From Sipunculus nudus (lineage: Eukaryota > Annelida > Sipuncula > Golfingiida > Sipunculidae), in contig CM049306.1 in NCBI GenBank assembly GCA_026874595.1, positions 102,311,142-102,375,141 of the forward strand: a DNA stretch of 64,000 nt, written 5' to 3'. Positions within the stretch are counted from its first letter, which is position 1. The number at the start of each line of letters is the position of its first letter. A program made the position numbers and the translations under genes. Under the pieces are notes generated by a model that had not been told where the DNA came from, ran no database searches, and saw nothing but the letters and a program-made list of their open reading frames with translations. This document shows, piece by piece, positions 48,936 to 60,837 of the stretch.

Positions 48936-49958
48936 CAGGGTTGGGTTTTATCCGGATAAAACGTTTAATCCTAGACAATGGATAAATTTGGGTTTTATCC
49001 GGTTTAATCCAGTTTTATCTGGATTATACAGGATTAAACTGGATCAAAATTAGAATTACCTTGTAAAATTTAATTAAATTAACATTGATATTAATCAGGA
49101 TAAATAAGTTCAGGAGATTTATTAATATATAAGCTTGTTATTCAATTGGCAAGTTCTTCCAGGTTCAGGTTTCACTGTTGTCAGCAGCCACTGTAGCTTT
49201 TGCTATGTTACTCTTCTTTGCTGGTGGTCAATCTCTCATCTTTACAATATCTTCCTTAGCCACCAAAATTTTACATATAGTTAAGGGAAGGCCCAAGGGT
49301 GACATTTGCAGCCCATTGTCAACAATGTATGGGGAAACTAGAGTCCAGTGGAGGAGGATGCCTGAATGACTTTGGTCCAATGGAGGTTTCTTATCTCAGG
49401 CTGTCATGAGTAACCCACATTCAGAGAATCAAACTGGGGAAAGATAGCTTTTTAAGCATTTTATTGTTGGCGTGTCAGAGGGAACCCTCATCAAATTATG
49501 GACAGTTGATTTCACTGTATATCTAAGTCATTTATGCATTAAATGACCGGATTTTGTACATCTCTCTCAGATGTAAGCATATATGTTAATTTGTGAAGTC
49601 TGACAGTATATTATATGGTACCAATGATTGTTGAGTTTAACTAAACATGTGTGAACTGCAGTTGTTTATTGTAATGTACAAAATATGTGATGTTTAAAAA
49701 GTCACTCTAAAGAAAAATAATTTATAGTCTCAGACGTATTATTAAGATCATGGCGTTACTTTCTAAAGAGATCTGTGACAAGAAAATTTTGTTTTATGTA
49801 TAACTATGTAACATAATAATTCAGGCAACTAAAAAACTTCATGGACTGTATACACCCAAACTACGGATAAAAATGGATGAAACCTGTTTTATCCGATCCG
49901 GATTAATCCGGATGAAACCAATGAATTAAACCACCTGCGGATAAAACTGCCAGCCCTG
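48936..49958 (+). mobile_element. hAT-like non-autonomous DNA transposon
   Basis: Ends are inverted: CAGGGTTGGGTTTTATCCGG at the left and GGATAAAACTGCCAGCCCTG at the right. Flanking 8-mers are GCCCTTTG and TTCCTTTG (6 of 8 identical), as expected for the 8-base target duplication of hAT elements. Inside are several TTTATCCGGATAAAAC-type words near both ends. No transposase ORF is visible (largest is 63 codons), so it is a deletion derivative or MITE of about 1.02 kb. Confidence 0.75.
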
Positions 49959-49966
49959 TTCCTTTG

Positions 49967-50190
49967 TCTGTTGGCTTTTCGACCGTCTGTCTTTTAAACT
50001 GGTATATATTGAACCGTTGGGCCTACGCATCTGAAAATCGGCATACTGTAAGATTCCCAAAGATCTCCGACCAAACGGAAAATTGGCTCACTGTGACTTT
50101 GTTCCTTCGAAAATTAAGGAAAATCCTCAATTTTCAAGTAAAAACCTATTATCACTTTTCGAGACTGCCTAATATCAAAACTAATATCTT
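49967..50190 (-). mobile_element. Family B 3' part, reverse orientation
   Basis: CTGTTGGCTTTTCGACCGTC, then AAAATCGGCATACTGTAAGA and TTGTTCCTTCGAAAATTAAG, match family B (for example 24950-25140) on the opposite strand. The hAT-like element appears to have inserted into its microsatellite region. Confidence 0.6.
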
Positions 50191-50867
50191 TTTTTTAGCT
50201 CGGCTGACTGTAAGTCTGTTAGACTGTAAATGGTCAGCGTCTTTCGTCCGTCTGTCAGTCCGTACGTTAGACTGGCACGTTTTGACACCATTGAATCTAG
50301 AAACGTGTAACAATATCCGGGGAGGTCAATAAAAACACTCCTAGAAAAACCTGAAATTAGTCACTGTGATCTATATACTCAGAGCAATGGGTTTTGTAAG
50401 TACCCTCCAGAATAATTTAAAATTTGATACAAATCTTCCAGTATTTTGATAATTACTTGATTTGATTGTCCTGAATCTAGCCTTGAATATTGACCACGAC
50501 TGGGGTTGTCTGGTTTTTCTAATTTTTACATTTTTTTCTGTTTTTGATTCTGTCAAATACCAGCAATTATGTCAGTTTCTCAATGTGGTTTCAACTAGTG
50601 TCCCGAAATTTGTTGTCTTTATTGATTATGACTGGTTTCTTCAGTTTCTGAAGACTTGTGGTGCCACGTCTGAGCTATAGTGATCAGTCTTTGTCCTTCG
50701 TCCGTTCGTCTGTCTAGCTGTCCGTGTGTCCGTTAATCACGCATAAATCGTAACCGCTGGACCTGGATTCTTATTACTTGACATCCAGGGAGATCCATGA
50801 ATAATCTCCTTGGAAACCTGAAATTAGGTCCTACTCAGCTGAGTGTCATGACCCCTGGGTCACTAGT
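50191..50867 (-). mobile_element. Short family A element, reverse orientation
   Basis: Starts TTTTTTAGCTCGGCTGACTG and ends CTCAGCTGAGTGTCATGACC, CCTGGGTCACTAG, so both termini are present. It contains about one and a half tandem units. Confidence 0.75.
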
Positions 50868-51373
50868 AATTAAATCAGTGCCTGTTCAACACTAGAGTGT
50901 GTTATGCGTTAAATATTTTTGGTCCAGTGCATTATTTTACCATCTGTTAAATATGTCTTTTTCGATGTATTTATATATCACCTGTGAGTTATATTGCAAT
51001 GGCGTACGTCAGTCAGTGGTCTTTCTTCTGTCCGGAAAAGGCTGTATTTCAGCAATGGCGAGATGTTCACGGCATTTGTATACATGCGTTTTAAGAGAAC
51101 AACCAACTGATGAGGGAATCTATATTTATATTCATGGTATCATGCTTTTTTTGTACAAATTTGAATGGATCAGCACCTCAGATCAATTTCAGAGTCATGA
51201 AATAGATTTTTGGCGGTTTTTGGGACGCTCCTTTTTGACAGGCATTGTTCTTCATCTCTTATGGATAAACGGTAGTCTTGTTGCGAGGGTTTAACGGCAT
51301 ATATTTATACTAAGTTGATGCACAATATGTTGCGGTCATGAGACTTTCATGAGACGGTCATCAGATATTGTTT

Positions 51374-53726
51374 TTAGCGAACCTATGAGCTTATGCGATG
51401 GTGCGGCGTCTTCCCCCGTGCGTCGGTGTGTCATGCCTCGTCGGTACGTTAACCCATATCGAAACGGCAGGAACGGCAGGAGCTAGCATCACCAAACTTA
51501 ATGCAAAAAATCAGTAATCTAAAAAAAAATCTTTCGGATTTTGTTTCTTTTTTTCGCTATCTGCATTTACCTCGATTTTATAGGGGAAAAACTTAAAAAC
51601 CTTTAAACATCTTTCCCTCCGAAACCGTCCTGCCAAATTGTCAAATATTTAACAGAAATAATCCCAGAAACAATCTTTCTCAAGTTTGTTCGAATGTTCC
51701 AGTTCGGTGATTTTTGGCCGAGTTACAGGAAGTTGAACTTCGTCATCTGTCCAAAATCATACTAAAATGTCAATCTCAGAAATGGCTAGAGCTATCATCG
51801 CCAAACTTTAATGCCAATGTTGGTCACATGAGTCAGATCTGAAATTGAGGTATCGGTGGCGCCACCTGCATTGGCCTTTTCGGTCAGTGCTTGTATCATA
51901 CTGACGGCTACAAAAAACTTCTTCTCTGAAACCATATGGCCAAATTGTTTAATATCGCACAGAAATTATCCTAAGGTGATGGTTTCTGAAGTAACAAAGA
52001 TCTTCTTCTCAAAACCACTGGGCCAAATTCTTAAATTTCACACATTAATTATCCTCAGATGTTGATAATTCAGGTTTGTTCAATTTGTTTTCAGTGATTT
52101 TTGGCTGAGTTACGGAAAGCTGAACTTAGCCAGTTTGCTGTATCTTCCTATATGAGTTATAAACCTGCAAAATGTTTTTTAACTGACGCCACTGAAGCCA
52201 TTTAATTAATCTTTTATAAGAATTATCCCCACAATTACTCTTATAATAATTGTCTTTAATGGTGCCAGATGAATGATTTTTGGCTGAATTATGGAGATTG
52301 AATTGAGCTATTTTACCATATATGTTAACTGTGTAAAGCAGTTACATCTAGCCAGGCACCCGTTTATCAGCGTCTATACATCATGCCACTAGACATTTAG
52401 ATTTCAGGTTATCTGTGGTTAATATTGATAAGAATGTTTTTTAAAAGCTTTAAAAAAATAGATTTATGATTTTAATTATTCATTAAACAGGCAATGCTAC
52501 AGTCATGGATATTTATCTCTCTGTGGCTATACAAAGATGGCTGTACATGGATTATAAATAAATGGTATCAACACTCAACTTAATTCAAGAATTTGCCATC
52601 AGTGAGATGTATCTGTATTATTATTTTGCATTCAGTATGCATCTGTAATCATTATATATATTCCTTATTTCTTTTTTTTTAAGTCAGCTGAAAAGCATTT
52701 TGTCTACGGAAAATTTATTTCAAAGTTATTTCAAGTAGGGACCACTTTTGAGTACAGATGGCAGGACTTGGTTTACCATTGGGAGTTTGCCAAGATTTGC
52801 CAGTGCCTGGATGTTGGCAATTAGCCAAGATGATGGCAGCTCTATAAATAACTTTAGCACAGTGCCAGTGCAGCCAGGTATAGGTCAAGAGTTCACTAGG
52901 TGCAGTAGCTGCATTCTATTTATAGGTTTGACAGACTGCCAACTGCATCAGATTTGGCACCAATGTTCAGCCTGGATCTATTTATAGCTTTGGCAGACTG
53001 CCAACTGTGTCAGATTATAAAACAGGTCAAGAGTTCACTCTGTGCAGCCAAGCACAGGTCAAAATTCACTCAGTCTTGCCAGGTGCAAGTCAAGAGTTCA
53101 CTCAGTGCAGTAGCTTGAGCAAGCAATTTGTCCCAGTTCACTCGGGCAACTGCTTTTCTCACCTAAGCCTTGTCAGCCCAGTGCATCAAACACAAGGGAA
53201 GTTTGATGTATTGGCCTGATATTTTGACCTGTCTATGCGTCTCTTATGGTTTTCTCATTAACAAGACAGGTGTCGCCACCTAAAATGACTTGTGCAAAGT
53301 GTATGCGCCTGCTTATTTCTCCAGAGGAATTTGATACATCAGCCTGAAATTGGGCATATTTATACATATTGGATAGCTTTTTATGTACAAGACTGGTGGC
53401 GCCACCTACAATTAATTTTGCACAGTGTATGTCCCTGTCTATTTTGCTGGAGGGGTTTCTCATATCAGTCTGAAATTGGGCATATGTATATATATATCTT
53501 CATTGTATACAAGACTGGTGGTGCCAGCTACAATCATTTTTGTGTTGTGTGTACCCATGCATGCCAGAATTTCAGCAGTGATGTATGTGTAATTGTTTCT
53601 TGTTTAAAATGTTTAGTACTTGCATTGTTCATATACATGTTACGCATATACTTGAAAAGTAATTGTCCAGCATTGAAGCATTATACCTGGTGTATATCAC
53701 ATTGCACAGTTTTGCATTAGGCCTGT
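51374..53726 (+). mobile_element. Family F element copy B (uninterrupted)
   Basis: Starts TTTTTAGCGAACCTATGAGC and ends at the palindrome AGGCCTGTAGGCCT (about 53712-53726). It is collinear with copy A without the 1.98 kb insertion, so the full length is about 2.35 kb. It contains GGTGGCGCCACC at 51855 and again near 53397. The ORFs at 53007-53720 are parts of this repeat. Confidence 0.82.
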
Positions 53727-55100
53727 AGGCCTTATTGATTATTCTATTTTGAATTCAAAAATATTTTTTTTGGTTTTAATTTATTTATTTTAATGATATC
53801 CTTATAAAACGTTTTGCGGATACCATGTTTCAAAAAAAGGTTCCTTTCCAGAAAACTCCTCCTTCTTTGGATGGAAGTTTCCAAAGATTATGGTGAAAAT
53901 CACAAATACAATGTATTTCAGGAGTGGTTTGATATATCAGCCTGATATGTTGCATATTTACACAACATTGCATGCACGTGCAATCGTTTTCGTGTGGCAT
54001 CCAACCATATGCCTGTTTTGGAAGAAAATCACACTTATCTCAGAAGTAGTTCGACGTGTAAGGCTGGAGTTTTACATGTCCACAGATTGGGATAGTTTCC
54101 TCGTACCCAAGACTGTTGGTGCTGTCTTCAATGGCTTCTGTGTGGCTTGGATAACTGCATGGTGCATTTTAGTGGATAATAAATATTTTACATGTGTATT
54201 AAGCTTGCCCTCTGTTATCGTGCGTATACATATGAAGAAGTGATCATGATGTTAAACTACATTTTTGTGATCATGCAAAGTTTCAGGAAAGTCAGTTCAG
54301 CTATTTCTTCAAAACTGCCGTTGACATGGACGTGAAATGACGCAGCTGCTAGAGTAGAATAGCAAAATTGTAAATTGTTAAACTTGCATGAAAATTCATG
54401 CCAGAATTCTCCCATGAGACTTCTCTGCATATTTTGCAAATGACATGTAATGTAGTTCTGTAACCAGAATAAATCTTGCTTTTCCAGTATAATCAGAAAT
54501 GTTGGCATCTAATTTGGGTCCTTGGTCCCTTGTTTTGTTTTGTGAATACTATGCATATCTTCTTCTTTTGAGCAAAAGTGATATATATTAATATCGCTGA
54601 AACAAATGCAAATGCAAAAAATTAGAAAAGCGGCAACTCAAATTACTGCATACATCATTCCTTAAACGTGTAATCTAACATCAAGTTTTAAATGTTATTA
54701 CTCTGGAATATATTAATACTTTTTCACTTTTGTAAATGTATAAATCTGTTTAAACCTTTATTTCTTTAAGATAAATTTTAGACAAAATTAGTATGGCGAT
54801 TTTGAGTGTAAGCAGAATTGCAAATTGGAACACAAATTCTAAATACGACGCTTAATAGGCTTACTTAATACATTTAATGAACCAGAGTGGATAAAATGTG
54901 AAAGAATTCACCAGTAATTTTTTTAATATAAACAATATGTTATACTTTGGTTCGACATAGGAGGTGTTTAAAAATTGTGTGCCATGCACTTAGTTAAAAC
55001 AGCACCACTTTAACAGAAGTCAATACAGCCCCATCCTACATGATATTTGGCACCTCTCTGGAAGGCCACGTATCCTAAATGAAGCCTGAACAAACAAAGT
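53727..55100. other. Intergenic sequence with diverged repeat remnants
   Basis: At 53800-54240 there is a diverged reverse copy of the 250-base-unit family (CTTATAAAACGTTTTGCGGA at its left end). A weak element-terminus remnant, GGGTCCTTGGTCCCTTG, lies near 54517. No exon recognised. Confidence 0.45.
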
Positions 55101-55699
55101 GTGTACGAGGTTGTGACGTGTCGCATGATCACCTGGATAAAACAGGTAAAACTGATGTACCATATACAAGCTGGGTTTGTTCAGCCTGGTTACATCTGCT
55201 GGTATAAAGCGTCAGCCGTCGTCAGCTTCCACCACGACTCCCAGACTATCTGTGAGGCGATCAACCATTATCTACAGCGCAGGAACAATTGTCACCCAAG
55301 TCGCAAAGGTAGGTACTGAATATTGTAGAAGTTAAAAAAGGCAAAACTTGTTTTTTTTGTTAATAGGAAGATCAGTTCCTTAAAGTTAAATCGCAAGAAC
55401 TATTTAAAAAGGTATTTTTAAAGAATGTAGACCCTATACCTTTTAAAATATGAATAGCCTGACTCGATTAATTGTGGTATTTGACAGGGAATTATCGTCT
55501 CGTCTCGGGAATACTGTTAATTTGTCTCTAATCTGTTTTCTTTGAATAATTATTAAATTTCAAAATTTGTTGAATTTTGTGTTTATCATATACACCACTG
55601 TAAGAACTGCAACAGATATCATATTTTTCTAGGCAATCTTTGGTCAGATTCCTCCAGTCATTCCTCTTTTTGCTTGTGTCTGTCTATACTTTTCTGCAG

Positions 55700-55856
55700 C
55701 TCAGTGCCTCAGTTCAAAGAGCGACTCTTGTATATTCTTTCCACAGACGTCATCTCCGCAATGATTCTTAGCGTTTTTTCTGCACTGGTGTTGGTTGCCG
55801 CGGTACACACAGGCCCGGTGAGCAAAGGCCCTAACCGGCAAGCTGTCGTCATGGCG
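55700..55856 (+). CDS. Secreted protein exon with start codon
   Basis: Exon after TTTTCTGCAG. The coding part starts at ATG 55761 (MILSVFSALVLVAA) and ends at the GTGAGT donor after 55856 in phase 0. The frame is open upstream of the ATG too, but the preceding exon (ending 55308, GTAGGT donor) does not join in phase. This favours the signal-peptide ATG as the start. Confidence 0.65.
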
Positions 55857-57515
55857 GTGAGTACATTCAAGGATTTTAAATGTCTGATTCAACCTCTTTC
55901 CGCTCCAGCGATCAGTCGGTGATGTTTCTCTTTTGGCATTTTTTTTCATATTTATCCAAAAAACATAAAGGGGTTAAGTTTAAATTTTTAATATACGGAA
56001 GAAATTTTAGGAAATACATGGTTAATATATTTAAAAGTCCGTCTTAAGATAAAGCTTTAATAGTGGCTCCAATGAGTGTAATAAGATTTTAAAAAAAAAA
56101 TTACATCCTTGTCATCTTTACTTCCGCCAAAGATCCAAGTCAGCAACGGTTATATGTCTATCCCTGTTTATCAGCAAGGAAGGATCATGGGTAAAAGAAT
56201 AGAAGCGTGAATAAATGTTTGTGCGGATCGGTGAAATTTTGGAAAGCTTTGAATGAGTAGATATGGGCTCTACAAATGCTTTTAACGTTTCGTTAACTGA
56301 ACCGCTTCGTTATTATATTTGTGTAGATGATGTCATCCTTTATCCGCAGTTCATACGTGAACATCTGGACGAGGACCTGAAGTCGTGCTCCGAGGATGTG
56401 GCACCGTTACCAGTCGCTGCCGAAGCCGAGTTGTACGAGGAGGAAATTGATTACATCGATGTCTGTGATGTAGAGAAAGCACCAGGTAAAGACGCGTTAA
56501 TTATGTTAATAATGCGTGTATTTTGGAAGGGCATCGTGTCATGTTCTCTCTTTTAGTTTGTATAAGACAACATTCCCCTTAACACATGTTTCCTTGGTCT
56601 TTCTACAGTTTTCTCTTTCTGTGTTGGACAGTGTTTTTCCGAAAGTATGTGTAGTTTCATCTTTCTGTGTTAGAGAGTGTTTATTTCTTCTTCTGACAGT
56701 TTGCGTAGTTTCCTTATTCTGTGTCAGAGAGTGCAGACGTCTTTCTTCTCCCGGCAGTATATGGGTAGTTTCTTCTTTCTGTGTTGGACAGTGTTTCTTT
56801 CTTATTCTGACAGATTACACTTCCTTTCTGTCTGTGTTAGACATTGTTTCTTTCCTCTTCCGCGAGCATGCATAGTTTCATTTTTATGTGTTAGACAGTG
56901 TTTCATACTTCGGCCCAAAGTTTTCCCGACATTTTAGAAATTGTATTGGTTCATTGCATTACCTTTCAGCCTTGTTTAGATTTTATTATTTCATTTTGGT
57001 TTTATTTTAGATAAACAAACTCCATTATTTTTGTATCATGTATAAGTGCATTAGACCTCTATGGCCACTTTCTTAGATCACGTAATACAAATTTTCCCAG
57101 TCGTCTTTGCACACTATTTATTTTGATCTGCCAGAAACAGTCCTTTCTTTGTGCTCTACTAAGACCATCGTGTCGAAGCTTACCTAAACGCATTTACAAC
57201 TGTGATGGGCACTTAACAAATACTGTAATTGGTTTCCCGCAGTGGTCCTGGCACACCTGAAGGCGGCTTTCCTGTCTGCAGGATGTAGCAGTGAACACGT
57301 GGAGGCTCTGGAGGACAAACTGGAGAGATTACACGAGAGACATTGTTCAGGTAATACGAATATATACGGTCTGTAAGCACTATAAATAAGGCGAATTGTA
57401 TAAATAGATGTATCATGTTTATTTAGAGTATTTGTTTAGGTATTGATATTGATATTGTTTATGTGAATAATTTGGTTGTGAAGTGGGAGCACCTCTGGGT
57501 AGGAACAACCATACA

Positions 57516-57576
<61 letters not shown>

Positions 57577-58353
57577 TATAAATAGGATTCCAATACATTT
57601 AAAAAAATTACATTGTGAAGTTTTCAAAATCTATAAAACATTTGTGGTAGGTTTTACTTGACGGTACCAGAATATATTCTTCAGGAAAGGGGACCCAAGT
57701 TAGTGGTTGAAACAGAATCCGTTTATACTTTTTCGGCTTCTTTAAAATGCCTGGGTAAAATCATGAGCTGTTCATATATTGTGATCTTTACGTTTACAGG
57801 CCAAGCAGCCTGCGCGGAGAAGATCGCGACTACAGGCATGGGATGTGTTGAAGCCTTCTTCCAGTACCTGTACCAGGCTGTGACAACCCAAACGGGCTTG
57901 TCCGACTGCGAGTTAGTGTCTCATTTTATTTTATTGTTACATGTGGAAAGCTTGGGTCATTCTGTCCAGTCATAAAGCACATATTCTTCCTCCTAATGTT
58001 CTTTTGATTACGTGTAATTAATCCCGGGAAGCGTATACCATTTTTTTATTCCTTTTCGGCTTGATCTTGCATTTACCTTGGACTAGGCAGGATCTAAATC
58101 ACATGACAGGCGTACAGTTTTCTAGATGGATTGAAACAAGGGATGGAGATTGGTGTCTTCTTTAGCTATGTACAAAAATACTTGCTAAAAAATTAGTGTT
58201 GCTCACTTCATCTCCTGTCTAAATACAGCATTAAGGATATATGTGTCGTTGCCATTCAGTATAAAGTAATAACCAAAGATATAATCATCATAATAATAAT
58301 AATTAAAAAAACTTTTTAATAATAATAACCAATAGATTTTCCATCCCTCGGTT

Positions 58354-58416
<63 letters not shown>

Positions 58417-60359
58417 GGCGAAACAAAATATTCATGGGGGGGGGGGGCAAATACTGTAGATCAATATGACTTATTAAATCATTGAAATCGGTGCAGTTAT
58501 CTAAAAATGGTTATTATGTTTATTATCATGTAAGGCTATACCTGTGATTCAAAGGGAACTCGAGTGAATTTATTACTGATTAAAAAAGCTGATAAAAAGG
58601 AAACACTTTTCGCCGGTCTAATGAAGTCCAGTTTTCCTCAAAAACTTTCAATTAAGTTTGCCTACATGAGAAAGTGAAGGGGGGGGGGGGGGTATCATAT
58701 GTTGCCCCCCCCCCCCCCCCACCACCACCACCACCACATACTTTTTAAAGCCACTGTGTTGACTCTGTACTTTTATGAATGGGGTATTCATTGCATCTTC
58801 ACTGTATAATATATGAAATTTGTGCCTGAAACCATTTATTGATGCAAATATCATCCGTTTACTAATTTGTAAACACAGTGGCGGATCAAGAGGGGGGCCA
58901 AGGCAGTTTTGCACCCCCCCCCCCCCCTTGAAGCAAACAACATTTTTGAGGGTTTCACACCAAATTTTGCGACCCTGACCCTTCCTTCCCGAACCAGGGG
59001 ACCTTTTTTTAGGTTTTCTTTCAGTCTTCCTGGGCGTGACCCTCCCCTATCCAAAATCCTGGATCCGCCCTCACTTTCTACGCCACTGAGTGCCTGTGCT
59101 CTCTCCAGCTTTCATGGCCTGCATGATATGGTACAACCACTGTCTCATACATGTGTGTATATTCAGTATGGGTGATATGATATTCGTGGTAGGAATCGAT
59201 TGTAAAATTATATAAATGATGATTTAAAGATAATTAACAACCGATGATCGATTATCAATCGATTATTTTATGTACCATCTATATATTGCCGTGAATTATA
59301 CTTGATAGTAATAGCGACGTCTAGCTTGTACACAACGTGAAAATCAAGTTAATAATGGCCGGCTGCCGACACTTATTCGTTGCACAAGGTTAAGATTTAA
59401 TGCTGTTCGCTGTTTTTCTTATACCTCTGTTGGAATATTTTATCGGGATATTTTAACTTCTTTGGATGTGCAAAATTGTGCATACATAATCGTTTACGAT
59501 CTTTTATGCATAATTGCAATCATTTTACTCGATTTTATAGAAAACAACCAACCATCGATCTTAATCGATTAATTGGCACAACACAAATGATATACAGGTT
59601 GATCTGCGCATTCACTGTTCTGTATCTGAAGGGCTGAATGGGCAGGTTGTGAGGACTGCCTCGATCGATCCCTCGGAGCTTGTCGGGCTCATGTTCCTGA
59701 CCTGAGGGAGCACCTGGCCAGAGCAACCGGGCTGGAGGGCAGTGTGTGTGACATCGTCAGAGGTAAGATACAACACATAAACTGTCTGTGTGTGTGACAT
59801 CGTCAGAGGTAAGATACAACACATAAACTGTCTGTGTGTGTGACATCGTCAGAGGTAATATACAACATAAACTGGCTGTGTGTGACATCGTCAGAGGTAA
59901 GATATAACACATAAACTGGCTGTGTGTGTGACATCGTCAGAGATAAGATACAACACATAAACTGGCTCTGTGTGACATCGTCAGAGGTAAGATACAACAC
60001 ATAAACTGGCTGTGTGTGACATCGTCAGAGGCAAGATACAACACAAAAACTGGCTGTGTGTGTGACATCGTCAGAGCAAAGATACAACACATAAACTGTC
60101 TGTGTGTGCGACATCGTCAGAGGTAAGATACAACACATAAACTGTCTGTGTGTGTGTGACATCGTCAGAGGTAAGATTCAACATATAAACTGGCTATGTG
60201 TGAGACATCGTCAGGGGTAAGACACATCACATAAACTGGTCGTGTGTGATGGATTGATTGTCTAAAACTGAAGGAATTTTGTAAATTTTGTTTATGAAAT
60301 AATGATGAACTTACCACTAAAAATTCTTTGCAGGCGTAGCCAACAAATATGTAAAATGA
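55761..60359 (+). CDS. Secreted cysteine-rich acidic protein (novel)
   Basis: Seen: six plus-strand coding exons join in phase to about 202 residues. The start, MILSVFSALVLVAAVHTG, is a signal peptide with cleavage probably near residues 15-20. The rest is acidic and helix-prone with 11 cysteines. Segments include HLDEDLKSCSEDV, ELYEEEIDYIDVCDV, HLKAAFLSAGCSSE, ACAEKIATTGMGCVEAFF, AGCEDCLDRSLGACRA and GLEGSVCDIV. There is no membrane segment after the signal peptide. Upstream, an exon ending at 55308 and the first part of exon 55700-55856 look like 5' untranslated sequence. The chosen end is TGA at 60357. A different frame of the last two exons (CKMKAALVVGHEI, then AAFGSLGPEGIQQR) stays open to TAA just before AATAAA at 60889 and would add a twelfth cysteine, but no donor gives that phase. 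I do not recognise the family. Confidence 0.65.
56350..56485 (+). CDS. Secreted protein coding exon 2
   Basis: Starts after TTTATCCGCAG in phase 0: FIREHLDEDLKSCSEDV, then APLPVAAEAELYEEE and IDYIDVCDVEKAP. Strongly acidic, with two cysteines. The donor is GTAAAG. An AG at 56326-56327 is a rival acceptor, but it would need one leftover base from exon 1. Confidence 0.68.
56565..56930 (+). repeat. Degenerate minisatellite in intron 2 of the secreted-protein gene
   Basis: About six diverged units of roughly 60 bases containing TAGTTTC-TCTTTCTGTGTTAG and A-AGTGTTTCTTTC. The ORFs here are shadows of the repeat. Confidence 0.75.
57243..57350 (+). CDS. Secreted protein coding exon 3
   Basis: (V)VLAHLKAAFLSAGCSSE, then HVEALEDKLERLHERHCS. 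Helical, with two cysteines. The acceptor is TTTCCCGCAG and the donor is GTAATA with one base left over. Confidence 0.72.
57519..57573. repeat. AG dinucleotide microsatellite
   Basis: About 27 AG repeats in an intron. The poly-SL ORF on the opposite strand is an artefact of this. Confidence 0.97.
57800..57911 (+). CDS. Secreted protein coding exon 4
   Basis: (G)QAACAEKIATTGMGCVEA, then FFQYLYQAVTTQTGLSDC. Three cysteines. The acceptor is GTTTACAG. The donor is GTTAGT with two bases left over. A GT four bases downstream is less consistent with the next exon. Confidence 0.7.
58356..58415. repeat. TA dinucleotide microsatellite
   Basis: About 29 TA repeats, followed shortly by a G run at about 58436-58447. 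Confidence 0.97.
58876..59088 (+). mobile_element. Small hAT-like MITE with CAGTGGCG ends
   Basis: The left end is CAGTGGCGGATCAAGAGG and the right end is CTGGATCCGCCCTCAC...CGCCACTG. The ends are inverted apart from a short spacer, and the body holds a C tract (58915-58927). No clear 8-base duplication flanks it. Confidence 0.6.
59632..59762 (+). CDS. Secreted protein coding exon 5
   Basis: (E)AEWAGCEDCLDRSLGACRA, then HVPDLREHLARATGLEGS and VCDIVR. Four cysteines. The donor AGAG|GTAAGATAC is the first of a tandem series of near-identical donors. The acceptor is TATCTGAAG. Confidence 0.72.
59745..60250 (+). repeat. Tandem array of a 43-48-base unit that contains the exon 5 splice donor
   Basis: The unit is TGTGTGACATCGTCAGAGGT then AAGATACAACACATAAACTG. 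It starts inside exon 5 (bases from about 59745 are coding: SVCDIVR) and is repeated ten more times in the intron. GGTAAG is intact in most copies. It is changed to GATAAG, GCAAG or GCAAAG in three copies and to GGTAAT in one. Confidence 0.92.
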
Positions 60360-60389
60360 AGGCGGCTCTCGTGGTCGGCCATGAAATCG
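60334..60389 (+). CDS. Secreted protein exon 6 (stop codon by simple splicing)
   Basis: After TTTGCAG the frame reads (G)VANKYVK and stops at TGA 60357-60359. The exon ends at GTGAGT after 60389. The stop is only about 30 bases from the next junction (60838), so it should escape nonsense-mediated decay. The other frame, ICKMKAALVVGHEI, joins in phase to the next exon. Confidence 0.5.
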
Positions 60390-60837
60390 GTGAGTGTCCT
60401 ATATCTAACATCTTGTTTTTTCTTTTGTTTTTGATCTCATCTTCAGCCTTCTCTGTTTTTCTATTTCATATCTTATCTCATCTCCCGTCTACTCTTTTTT
60501 CCCTCTTTTATATTTATTGTCTGATCTTATAACTAATCATGAAACTTATCTTTCTTTGTATCTAATCTTATGGCATCTAGAGCTTTTTTTATTTTTCCTC
60601 TGGTATTGAGTCACTAATTACATCTTATAAATTATCCTGGTTTTACTTGATTTTTGTCTTGTCTTGTTATTGGCGTGGCTGACGCTAATATTTAACTGTA
60701 TTTAATGTTACCTTTTCTTTAAGCCTTTATAGATGATTAGATATATTACATTAATTAATTGGAATTGGCGGATAAGAATGACAGGTCTCTGCTTATTAGA
60801 ATACATGAAAATCACAAGTAATTTCTTTTCGTTTCAG

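Noticed and set aside
57436-57627. Minus-strand ORF with a long serine-leucine run
   Set aside because: It is the translation of the AG microsatellite.
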